Below are positions 43,838 through 53,840 of a DNA stretch of 64,000 nucleotides, piece after piece. Position numbers and translations under genes: made by a program. This DNA is from Hemicordylus capensis. Lineage: Eukaryota; Chordata; Lepidosauria; Squamata; Cordylidae. Numbering within the stretch: the stretch's first letter is position 1; each line of letters starts with the position of its first letter. The notes beneath the pieces were generated by a model. The model saw only the letters and a list, made by a program, of their open reading frames with translations, had not been told where the DNA came from and did not search any database. The DNA lies in NCBI RefSeq assembly GCF_027244095.1, contig NC_069662.1:57560001-57624000 (forward strand), given 5' to 3'.

Positions 43838-45538
43838 CTAATTCACATACACTTGGTATTCATCACTTGATGCAGCTGAGATGTGGCTTTTTCCTTGAAT
43901 TCGTGTCTCAAGAGAGGCCTCATCAGGGTACATCTGAAAGAGAGGGGAAGATTTCTGTCTTTCTTATGTATTAGAAACATTTGATATACTGCCCACTCCA
44001 AAGACTCCGGGCGGTGCACAAAAACATGCAAGCAAGACAACATTAAACATGACATTCTGAATTAAAAATGAAAGTAACCAACCAAAAGCAAATAGAATAG
44101 ATCAACTACAGGGCAAAATCCTGGCGAACAAGAAAAGTCTTCAAGAGAGATTTGAAGATCAGTAAGGAAGGGGCTAAACGAATCTGCAGGGGAAGAGATT
44201 CCCTTTCAAAAGCTGCTTCTTACTACCTCTCTGTGATAGATTTTGATTTTTGAAACTCTCTGGAAGGGTTGTAAAAGTTGTAAAAACCACATTTCCAAGA
44301 TACAGTCAACTGGAGAACACATCTTGGACAATTCCCTGCACCAACCTTGGTTTAATTGTTGTGCTGTGGACACAAGTTCTTTTTCTTATGCTTCTTATCT
44401 CTCAACCTACAAAACAGAAAACATTACATTAAGTCTCTGGCTTATATCAAATGGCTATTCAATCATTCCCACTCTCTCCTTTCTGATTCTCATACATTCA
44501 CCAAACTCCTCCTCCTCATCGAACTCTTCCAAGACAAGGTCATCTGAGGTGAAGAGAAGAGAAGAGAAGAGGACTTGATTTTCTTATTTAAACTGACTTT
44601 GATAAGAGGTAAGGAGGGACTTGTGTATATTGAATCAATTAAGGAGGGTCTACAGGGATAAAGTTCCGCCCTCCCCACTTCCTTGGACATAGCCCAAGTT
44701 ACCTTGGATGCTGCTCTTTATTTCTTTTGGCTTCACTGTTGTCAGCTGTAGAAATAGAGATGCATTTTATTGATTCAATAGCTGGATTTCTTTTTCCATC
44801 TCTATGAGTATCAAAAGGCAGCCCCAGGGTGACCAGAGACCAATAGGAGGTCTTCTTATGAAGCTGGAACCTGAGAGGGGTCCCAGAGGATTCTGAAGAA
44901 GAGCCAAGCCATGTTCACAGAGGGGTACTTACATGAAAAGCTGGCAGGCTGGCCGCATGTTGCAGGAGACAGCTGCAGGCTTCCTGGGCCAGAGCCTGTA
45001 GCTGGGGATCCTTTGCAGTGCTGTACCTTTGGAGCTCCTGTGGGTTGAAAGAGCAGCTCAGTCATTGCACTGGCCTCAATCATCCCTGGCCATGCGACTG
45101 AGAGCTAAGCCCGGAAGGAATTGGCCCCATTACAGGATACCCATTGACTGACTGCCCAAACAAGTTTCAGAGGGATCTATTCCTGTACAAACATCCCCCC
45201 AAATTCAGTTCAGATAAGGATGAAGACAGAAGCCCCATTCACACCTGATCTCCAACATTTGCACGATGAGTGGACAGTGCACAGGGGCAGAGGTGTACAC
45301 AGGGACAGCTATACAGACAGGCTGTGGAAGACAGGCACTGCTAGAAACTTTCCATTTGTAGCATGCCTTGGAGGAGCCTCTACCCCGGTTCAATTTTTAA
45401 AGGAATGCAACTTCAGGTTTTCCTGAAGAAGGAGCCAGGGTCAGGATGTGTGGTAACATCCTCCATTATCTCCTGGGAGAAGGTAAAGAGCAGAGGAGAG
45501 TTGATCACTACCCACATGGACTTCATTGGGATAGCTCC

Positions 45539-45590
<52 letters not shown>

Positions 45591-46522
45591 TTTTCACACT
45601 GTCTTTCAACAAAGGTTTCCAAAGTTGCTTACATAGAGAAATAATAAATAGAACAACAAACAAACAAACAATCAAGATGATGCCCCAAATACACAGTCTT
45701 GGCAGTCAGGTTTGGACTGAGCGTGCGCTTGGTCATTCTCTTCCATTCTCTGCTGCATCTCACTCACCAAAATGAATTCAACAATCTTCAGCTTGCTGAA
45801 CTGCAATGTATCCAACTCTGCGCCATTGACTTGCACCGCAATGGAATTAAGAAAGGATGTCCACCAGAGAATGATCTGAAAATCAGAAGCATTGAGCTGT
45901 TAGTGATGGAAGGACTTCTCTGTGGCTTCCTGGAAATGGACCAGAAAGCCTTACTTTGTGGGTTGCTCTCAATCCCTTTCTGGGGACCCCACCCCCTCCA
46001 TGGATTATTCTGCTGCTTCTCAGGGAGATTGCAGAACTGGAGAAAGGGTCAGAGCAGAGGGTGGGTGCTCCCAGAGGGGCAAATGCCTCTCACAGAAATG
46101 ACCTGGGCTATGTGGAGGAAGGCCCTCTACTCAATGATACCCTACCTTAGCTCTTTCCTTTTTTTGCCATGCGGTGCTGAAGGCTGGAAGGGAAGAAGAA
46201 ATTCAGCCCACAAATTGAAAATTAAGGCCCACAAATCTGCCAGTTTGCTAAGCACTAGCTGTCCCACCCTCCCAAAACAGCCACCCGCAGTCCCAACCAT
46301 TCCCCAGGAGCCTAGGGCACCTCCTAACCAGTTGTGACTCCTGACGATGTTTGGAAGCCCTCTTCTGCAGTTGGAGGAGAAGCCAGAGTTGGAGGAGGAG
46401 CCGAAGTTGGCTCAACACGGTTCCTCCTCTTGAAGAACCTCCGTCTGGGGGGCTTCCCCTTGGAGTCACATGTGGGGGAGGTCTGAAAGAGCTGCCTGCA
46501 GCACTGGCAGACCCTTCGCAGC
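43838..46522 (-). pseudogene. MROH-like gene copy 3 (right arm), decayed
   Basis: Minus-strand exons at 46,522-46,329, 46,183-46,146, 45,875-45,768, 45,472-45,416, 45,037-44,933, 44,745-44,703, 44,543-44,455 and the separate terminal exon 43,933-43,838. The first three join in one frame: basic N-terminus, then AFSTAWQKKERAK, then WWTSFLNSIAVQVNG ... FSKLKIVEFIL. The small 38-bp exon is intact here but shortened in the left arm. As in the left arm, the deletion at 45,416 removes part of one exon and two whole exons known from copy 2. The donor of the first exon is GTTAGG here against GTGAGG in the left arm. Confidence 0.55.
45538..45590 (+). repeat. (CAA)n microsatellite
   Basis: About 17 units; the left-arm counterpart has about 11. 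Confidence 0.9.
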
Positions 46523-47294
46523 CTAGAAGAGAGCAGGGAGAAGGTGAGAAAGAGACCCTTAGGCAGACATTTGGAGGAGAGGGGGCCAATGGGACAGGGA
46601 AGGATGGCAGAACAGAAGGAGGGCAGCAATACAGGTAGCCCAATAGGCTTCCAGGTATTGCACCGTCTTCTTTCTGGCTGAGGAATTATGTAGAGACAGC
46701 TGCCAAAATGCATTGGTGCAGAGACCTTTGGAACACTGTGTGCTGTTCTGCTCAACCCAATGCACCAAGCTTATGTTAGCGCTTGGAAAGGTATAGGAAA
46801 GGACCATGAAAGAGCTCAGGGGTGCAGCTCCTTCCCGGAAGGGAAGAGGTGAAGGCAACTGGGACCTTTTCATTTAGAAAGAAGGGGGGGCATGACAGAG
46901 GTTCACCCTCTCTTCACATCGTGCATCATGTTTGGGATGGGTTTTGGGACTATGCTGCCACAAGATGAAGTGAAGGCCAGTGCCCTAGCCAGGAGTCACT
47001 TTTCACTTGCAACTAACACAGTTGTGCCGGCTGCATTGGCGCTGCTAGGGACACCCTGCTGCTGGACTAGGAAGTGGAGATGACACTGCTGCTGGGTGTG
47101 GACTGCACACTAGAAGTAGGCACTCCCCCAAAAGGCTGAGCAGTCCTAGGCCTCCAAAGGCGTGTGACAGACCCAACATGAAGAGTAGCACACTTCAGTA
47201 ACAAGGATTTATGATTAGATCAAAAGGAAAAGGTGTGTAATAAGAACAAGTGTCTTTTCATAAGACAGTCTGTAAGAGAGAGTTTTCATTCAGC

Positions 47295-47535
47295 ATACTG
47301 ATAACACCCTGCACCAAATCTCTGGAGGATCTCTCACAGCGGTTTCATGTAGGTGTTAAAGTACTTTGGAGACAATATGGAGCCCTGAGGAACACCATAT
47401 GAAAGTTCAGATTGGAAAGAGCAACGGTCTCCAAGGGACCCCGTGTGGAATCTGCAAAGCAGTGCCTCGCACCCCCAAAGCCACCACTGCAAAGCAGTGC
47501 CTCCCACCCCAACCCCCTCCGACACTCCATCACCA
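47295..47535 (-). mobile_element. L2-like LINE scrap, right arm
   Basis: Mirror of 32,640-32,897, with the same YGVPQGSILSPKYFNTYMKP frame. Confidence 0.75.
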
Positions 47536-47539
47536 AAGA

Positions 47540-49320
47540 TGATGATTTCAGTATGACAGCCGATATGCGTAAAGATGTGCTTTTTCGATTGGACTGTGTA
47601 ACTGAACAGGCCAGGCTTGCAGCCTCTTGCAAACTCAAGAAGTGTTCTACCATATGGCCTGAAAGACTAGAACATAGGCAAATCCATGTGATCAATGAGC
47701 TTGGGGGAAATTGACTTATTAAGGACTTTAAAGTGGAGTCATGCAGAGAAGCTGCCACAAGGTGTCATTATTGCATATTTAATAAAGGGGTGAGACCCAG
47801 CTTTTCTGCATGCCAGACACAGACAGAGTCACAGCGTCCGTTGGAGCTAATCCATTCTGATGTCATAGGAACATAGGAAGCTGCCATATATGGAGTCATA
47901 CCATAGGTCTATCTAGCTCAGTATTGTCTACACAGACTGGTAGTGACTTCTGCAAGGTTGCAGGCAGGAATCTCTCTCAGCCCTATCTTGGAGAAGCCAG
48001 GGAGGAGACTTTGAACCTTCTGCTCTTCCCAGAGCGGCTCCATCCCCTAAGGGGAAGATCTTACAGTGCTATTCTCCCATTCATATGCAACCAGGGCGGA
48101 CCCCAACCTTGCAGAAGCCGCTGCCAGTCTGTGCAGACAATACTGAGCTAGATGGACCTATGGTCTGACTCAGTCTATGGCAGCTTCCTATGTGTTCCTA
48201 AGTCCTTGCAAAGCAGATTGCCAGCTAAAGCAATAGACAAGACACCATTGGGCTTGGGCACAAACCCTCTCTAAACCATGTCAAAATGTTGGGATCAAAG
48301 GCTTCTGCATAGGTCCCAAAGGCCAAGAGAACCAAACTCAATCACAAATGCGAACTGGGAGTGTTGGCTGGATATGCGCCTGGCCCAAAGGGATAGAGAA
48401 TCCTTGATCCTACAAGTGGAGAGGTCAGGATCTACAAGGTGGTGTCATTTGATGAGAGACAAGGGCCAACTAGAGGTGATGTACCAGAACTTGTGCCAGA
48501 GATCCAGGTGAAAGAGGAACCACGTGGGTGGAGTCTCATGATGCAAGAGCCAGACCGTGAATCCAAAGAATCTGTGCCACAAGCAGAAGGAGGTTCAGAA
48601 GGGGATACAGATTCAGAAGGGGCTGCACAGCCGGAGCCCGAACTGAGGCACTGCCAGAGCCCCAACAAAGGGGCTCCACCCAAAAGGTTCTCACTCGGGA
48701 CCAAAGGAGGAGAGCTACACCACATGGCCAGAGAAAGAAAAGATGCCAGCTGACAAAAGGTGAGGAAATGCAGCATTCGAAGAAATTGACACCCTGCACA
48801 AAAATGAGACTTGAAGACTTGTGTCAATCCCCGCAGGAAGAAAGACTGCGGGATGCAAGTGGGTCTTGAAAGACAAGCAGGATGCAGAAGGGGAGGCAGA
48901 GCGCTACAAGGCGAGGCAAGTAGCCAAGGGATACTCCCAGAACTATGCTGAGGACTACAATGAGACCTTTGCACCACTTGTGACAGACACTTCAATTAGG
49001 ACACTGCTCAGCGTGGCAGCGGCCAGAAAGATGCAAGTTGAACACATGGATGTAAAGACTGCCTTCCCTCATGGGGAAATCGAGGAAGACATCTACATGC
49101 AACAGCCACCAGGCTATGAGGTACCTAGAAAGAAGGGGCTTTGTGCAAACTAGAAAGGAGCATCTATGGCTTCGAAACAAGCAGCCAGAGCGTGGAATGA
49201 GAAACGAAATCAACTGCTACTTTAGGAAAGGTTCTCGTAAGGAAAAGCTGACCCCTGCCTATCTTCAAGAAAAGCTTTGCCATATATGGGCAAAACTTAA
49301 GTACCCCCAAATATACCTAG
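47540..49320 (+). mobile_element. Ty1/copia retrotransposon fossil, right arm
   Basis: Mirror of 30,860-32,640, with the same parts (integrase region, acidic linker, start of reverse transcriptase) and the same inserted family A foldback at 47,868-48,203. It is broken in several places, with no LTRs seen. Confidence 0.8.
47868..48203. repeat. Family A foldback (inverted dimer), right arm
   Basis: Starts TAGGAACATAGGAAGCTGCC and ends GGCAGCTTCCTATGTGTTCC. Mirror of 31,983-32,318. Confidence 0.7.
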
Positions 49321-49612
49321 GATACCAATAGGGCTGGCTCATTATTAGAGAATAGCAACTCAGGCTTGTATTGTGCCAGCTCAGATGCAGCTCTTTGATT
49401 AGAACATTGAAGTTCACTCCCCTCTTCCACAATCAAGCGTGATTTCAGTGCATGACAAGCAACACCAAACAGTTTGGGATGTCCCATGTGCAGCCTGGCT
49501 TGCTCTGTACAGGCCTCTGCTACGGGGGAAACTTGTCTCAGGCTAGTTAGATGGTCATGAACATGTTCCAAAGCACAGCTTGGGGCACTCCCTTCTTCTT
49601 TGTCTGCTCCGC

Positions 49613-49651
49613 TCCTTCCTTCCTTCCTTCCTTCCTTCCTTCCTTCCTTCC
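49613..49651 (+). repeat. (CCTT)n microsatellite
   Basis: About nine units. The mirrored left-arm site near 30,540 has only about three (GGGAGGGAGGGAAGGAAGGA). Confidence 0.9.
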
Positions 49652-50254
49652 CTCCCCATGAAGGAAGTACAAGTTGCAGGCTTTTAATCTAAGTTTGTAA
49701 CTTCTTTAGAACAATCTGTTTCAGAACAGTTTGTTTTTAAAAAACACTTTAAAAAACACTTAAAAACACTTTCTCCAGGCCTCTACTCTGAGCTCATCCA
49801 ACTGGATTACTCTGCTAAATGAGGGAGGTTGATTCAAATTCCCCTCTACAATTGGGACATCCGCCAAGCACGTCACAATAGGCGTGTTCACAGCTGGTGC
49901 CCTTCCTGATCGGGCAGGCAGGTGGGCGGGGGACTCTAGTCAGACCTGGCCAGGAAGAGAGGGAGCAAGGCAAAGCTGTTATGGAATCCTACTTACTTTG
50001 CAAAGAAGTCTTTCCTCATCTTCTCCCCCATTTCCCTCCCTGTCTAACTCTTCCCCCCTGACTAACTATCCCTCCTTTTACTAAAAGCTGACTGTCCCTC
50101 CCTCCCCCGCTAGACCCCTCCCAAAACCACAACAAACAAACAAACAAACAAACAAACAAACAACAAAATAACAAACACTAACACTGAATAAATAAATAAA
50201 TTGATAAATAAATGAATGGATGAATAAATAGATGGATAAATAGATGGATAGATG

Positions 50255-50293
<39 letters not shown>

Positions 50294-50425
50294 TTGACAG
50301 AAACAGAAACGGACTCTCTACACTCTCTTTCCTCGCTATCTCTCCAACTCCTCTCCACCTCGCCTCCTCCCTCCTCGCCTAACTCACCCACAAAGAGCAG
50401 CTGAGCCCTGGAGGTGTCATGAAAG

Positions 50426-50516
50426 AGGATGTGTCATAAGCCTCAACAATGGCCATTGGTCCTCTTGCCTCTAGAGGATGTGTCATAAGCCTCAGCAATG
50501 GCCATTGGTCCTCTTG
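50426..50516 (+). repeat. 43-bp tandem duplication at the palindrome's outer edge
   Basis: AGGATGTGTCATAAGCCTCA... occurs at 50,426-50,468 and again at 50,474-50,516 with one difference (CAACAATGG and CAGCAATGG). The first copy is the last part of the palindrome arm; the second lies just beyond it. The left arm edge has only one copy. Confidence 0.9.
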
Positions 50517-50771
50517 CTTTCAGGACTTGGAGGCATCTCCTGCCAACTGGGCAAAGAGGACCCTTTTAAAAGTGGGGATTCTCTTCACTGAGCAGGGGAG
50601 GGGAGCACCTGGCTCTTTCCACCCCCTGCAGAGTAACCCTCCAGTGATGGTTGCTGGTGTCTATCTTATATTTCTTTTTAGATGGTGCGCCCTTTGGGGA
50701 CAGGGAATCCATCTTCCTTCCTTTCTTATTACTCTATGTAAACTGCTTTGGAAACTTGTGTCAAAAAGAGG

Positions 50772-50797
50772 TGAAGAAGAAGAAGAAGAAGAAGAAG

Positions 50798-50826
<29 letters not shown>
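50772..50826 (+). repeat. (GAA)n microsatellite
   Basis: About 18 GAA units after CTATGTAAACTGCTTTGGAAACTTGTGTCAAAAAGAG, a retroelement-like tail that is related to the tails at 34,540 and 45,600. Confidence 0.9.
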
Positions 50827-50828
<2 letters not shown>

Positions 50829-51404
50829 TCTTTCAAACCTCACCCTTCATGTTCTAATGTTGGTTTATCTGAGAAATCAGAGGGCTCTCTTGACCACCAT
50901 GTTTAAAGCAACACCATCACAGGTCCCTCATAGCAGACACCCACACCACCATCCACTGCCCTTCATCCAAACAGCTACCTTTGTGGCTGAGCTCTGCTCT
51001 TGTTTCTGCAAGACACAAGGACTCCTTCCTTCAGTGCCATCTTGACACCCATTCACACCTGCGCGGACACACATCTCTTTGCTTTCTCCCCCCTCCCCCA
51101 CACTGGCTCTGTCCTCTGCTCTTTCCAGAGTGTGGCAGTGCTATCATGTGCCCACCAGGAGGCAGCACAGAGCAGGTCGGGCTACCAATTTTACTTTAAT
51201 AAAATAAAATAAAATAAATCAATAAAAATCTGGAGTTCTACAAACCTTTTTTAAAAAGTGTGTTTACTGTTTTGGTGGGAAGGAATTCATCAATGAATAA
51301 ATGTTTCAAGTGTAAGGCAGACATCCAACACATTTAGTGAAGCTATAGTTCTTTTGTTTAGAAGCATTATTTATATCCTGTTTTTTCAATAAAAAATTCT
51401 CAAG

Positions 51405-51587
51405 CAGGGGCGTGGCTACAATTGAACAATGGGGGATAAATGTCCCTGAAGCCCAGGGAGAGAGGGACCAGCTGGCTTTGGTGACAGCTTGTCCTTTGCT
51501 TTCCTGCTCATGCCTCTCTGAAGAAGAGGGGGTAGGGGCCAATCTTCACTTTTTAGCTAGGGCCCACTTCAATCTGCCATGCCCCTG
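51405..51587. mobile_element. Short hAT-type MITE
   Basis: Starts CAGGGGCGTGGCTA and ends CATGCCCCTG. The flanks TTCTCAAG and TTCACAGG match at six of eight bases. Similar ends occur at 53,369 and 63,675. Confidence 0.5.
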
Positions 51588-51639
51588 TTCACAGGACAGC
51601 TTGATTTTGCATCTCATTCTCAAACGAATGATTGCACGA

Positions 51640-52400
51640 CTATTGCTGTCATCATGAAATCATCATCTTTGGTGATAGAGTGTCTGAGGGGGTTGGGGGT
51701 GGGAGGCACTGCTTTGCCACTTTCATATGGAGAAGACATAACCTCCCTAATTGCCTGCCTGGAGATGGTGATGGGCTGGACGAGGGATAAGAAACTGAGA
51801 CTGAATTCAGATAACACGGAGGCTCTTGTTGTGCCTCTTTGGAAATCGGGGGTTGATTTTGATCTGCCAGTCCGGGATGGGGTCACACCTTGCCAGAAGG
51901 AACAGGTGCGCAGTCTGGGAGTGCTTCTGGATCGAATCTTCTCCTTGGTGTCCCAGGATGAGGCGGTGGCCAGAGGTGATTTCTATCAGCTTCGGCTGAT
52001 ACGCCAGCTGCATCCATTGCTTGAGATCAATGGCCTCAGAATGGTGGTCCATATGCTGCTACATATATCTCGGTGCTTACATTTGCTGGTAACCTCCAGA
52101 TTTGACTACTGCAATGCACTCTATGTGGAGCTACCTTTGTATGTAGTCCAGATACTGCAGTCGGTACGGGTTGCCAGGTGGGTCTCTGGGTCCTCTCGGA
52201 GTGACCATATGATTCCAGCATTGATAGAACTACACTGGCTACTTATAAGTTCCAGGGCAAAATACAAGGTGCTGGCTATAACCTATAAAGCTCTGAACAG
52301 GTTAGTCTCTAAGAGAACATCTTCTTCGCCATGAGCCCCACTGCCCATTAAAGTCATTGGGAGAGGTTCCGCTGCAGTTGCCACTGGCTCGTCTGGTGGC
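51640..52400 (+). mobile_element. L2-like LINE, RT C-terminal and 3' end
   Basis: A 251-codon frame at 51,579-52,334 contains WTRDKKLRLNSDNTEALVV, VRSLGVLLDRIFSLVSQDEA, LLVTSRFDYCNALYVELP and AKYKVLAITYKALNRL, the usual order at the end of an L2/CR1-group polymerase. The RT core is missing. The junction GGTGGGAGGCACTGCTTTG with what follows shows an internal deletion. Confidence 0.8.
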
Positions 52401-52560
52401 GACTAGGAATGTGCATGGAACCAGTTATCCCGGTACTCCTCAGGCTCGAGCGAGCTGGGCCAGCTCAGGAGTACACTTGTCAAGGGGAATCCAACTAGGA
52501 TGCCTCTTTAAGAGTACCGGGAATTCCCTGTCCTCAAAAGGGGGAGTGGGCAAAAGGCTT

Positions 52561-53079
52561 GGAAGGTTGATTTAGATTAGGGATACAAGAAAGGCCCTTG
52601 TGGTTGACTGCTGCACTCTTCCGTCAGTAGCTTCCTCCCTCCTTCCCTTCCACTGAGTCTCCTCCTCTCCAAGCATGGGAAGGAGAGCCCTGCTGTTGCC
52701 CAAACAAGAGAGTCCAGAGGGAAGCCAGGCAGCTGCTGGGAGCTTCCTTCCGCTTGGGGCATCAGCTCTTGGCTTTGAGACTCAGAGGCAGGGAGGGAGG
52801 GAGGGAGGGGTGGAGGGGTGGAGAATCCTGCTGCTGCTGCTGCCTCTTCCGCCGCCTTCAGATGAATGATGCAGCAGTCAGCGATGAAGAGGCAGAGCGG
52901 AGAAGGCCAAGCAGCCACCGACCTGCTCCACGCTGCCTCCTGGCAGGCAAGTGACATCATCGCCACACTCTGGGAATCCTGTTTTTTCTCTGTCATGCTT
53001 TTCTCAAGTCATGTTTGCCAGAAACAGATCCATATTTTTAAAACAAATGATCTTGCTGTCTTCCAAGAATGAGAGGAGA
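52561..53079. other. Stretch with no recognised gene
   Basis: GC-rich with a (GGGA)n/(TGC)n low-complexity patch at about 52,790-52,850. Open frames here look compositional. Confidence 0.4.
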
Positions 53080-53366
53080 GCCGGTCTTGTGATAGCAAGC
53101 ATGACTTGTCCCCATAGCTAACCAGGGTCCGCCTTGGTTGCATATGAATGGGAGAATAGCACTGTAAGATATTCCCCTTAGTGGATGGAGCCGCTCTGGG
53201 AAGAGCATCTAGGCTCCAAGTTCCCTTCCTGGCAGCATCTCCGAGACAGGGCTGAGAGAGAGTCCTGCCTGCAACCTTGGAGAAGCCGCTGCCAGTCTGT
53301 GTAGACAATACTGAGCTAGATGGACCTATGGTCTGATTCAGTATATGGCAGCTTCCTATGTTCCTA
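53080..53366 (-). repeat. Family A interspersed repeat
   Basis: Reverse complement of the 10,508-10,795 repeat: GCAAGCATGACTTGTCCCC, GGAGCCGCTCTGGGAAGAGC, CAGCTTCCTATGTTCCTAAG. Confidence 0.75.
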
Positions 53367-53368
53367 AG

Positions 53369-53840
53369 CAGGGGCGTAACGAGGGCGGGGCAGGCAGGGC
53401 ACATGCCCTGGGCGCCATCGCAGGGAGGGCGCAAACTGCCTGCCATGCCCCGCCCCCGCCCTGAGTTCCGGAGAGGCGCCCGCCCCCTAGCCAGCACTCG
53501 CGTTATGAAAGCGTCTATTCCCATTTCTTTTCCTCCAGAGAGGCAGAGAAAGGAAGAATTGATGCTTTCAGCCAGCAAGCTCTGACTGAAATGACTCCAA
53601 AGAGCTTGCTCATGCTCTTCGGAGCTCAAGGCCACGCCCCCTTTGCATGTGGTGTCAAAGGGGGCGTGGCCTCAAGCTCCAAAGAGCCAGAGCAAGGAGC
53701 TTGAGGCCCCTCCCCTTGGCATGTGACTTCTAAGGGGGCGTGGCCTCAAGTTCCGAGGCCCTGAGCAAGCTCTTCAGAGTCATTGGAGGGCTTCCTTTCA
53801 GGCAGCAAACACTGACCAGTGCTGGGGGGGGGGCAGCCTA
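53369..53840. mobile_element. hAT-like MITE start with GC-rich hairpin
   Basis: Starts CAGGGGCGTAACGAGGG, a common reptile hAT-MITE end; the right end is not identified. Inside, CTCAAGGCCACGCCCCCTTTG (53,625-53,645) and its near inverse (53,656-53,676) form a hairpin. A direct third copy of AAGGGGGCGTGGCCTCAAG lies at 53,732-53,750. Confidence 0.4.

Larger units (their letters stand above)
39670..44396 (-). repeat. Inverted segmental duplication, copy A (4.73 kb)
   Basis: The reverse complement matches 56,708-61,438 over its whole length, with positions adding to 101,104-101,108 almost throughout, so there are very few indels. A 246-codon frame within it differs from its partner at only four residues. 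It covers the 3' terminal exon, an L2 fragment, a DIRS gag fossil with an inserted LTR-like block, and unassigned sequence, and it overlaps the right arm of the palindrome. Confidence 0.95.
43585..50468 (-). repeat. Right arm of the large palindrome
   Basis: Mirror copy of 29,714-36,530. Its inner edge is CCAAGCAACACC at 43,585; its outer edge is GGTCCTCTTGC at 50,468. It differs from the left arm mainly in microsatellite length, a 22-bp exon indel and scattered single bases. Confidence 0.95.

Noticed and set aside
45699-46337. 212-codon plus-strand open frame in the right arm
   Set aside because: It runs antisense across two well-bounded minus-strand exons (45,768-45,875 and 46,146-46,183) and their intron; the mirrored frame in the left arm is shorter. 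It looks like a by-product.
50449-51045. 198-codon open frame with a long glutamate run
   Set aside because: The run is the (GAA)n microsatellite; the rest is repeat tail and unassigned sequence without splice or coding signals.
52403-52560. Possible hAT terminus (TAGGAATGTGCATGGAACC)
   Set aside because: It resembles the TAGGGATGTGC end, but no partner end, subterminal repeats or target duplication were found.
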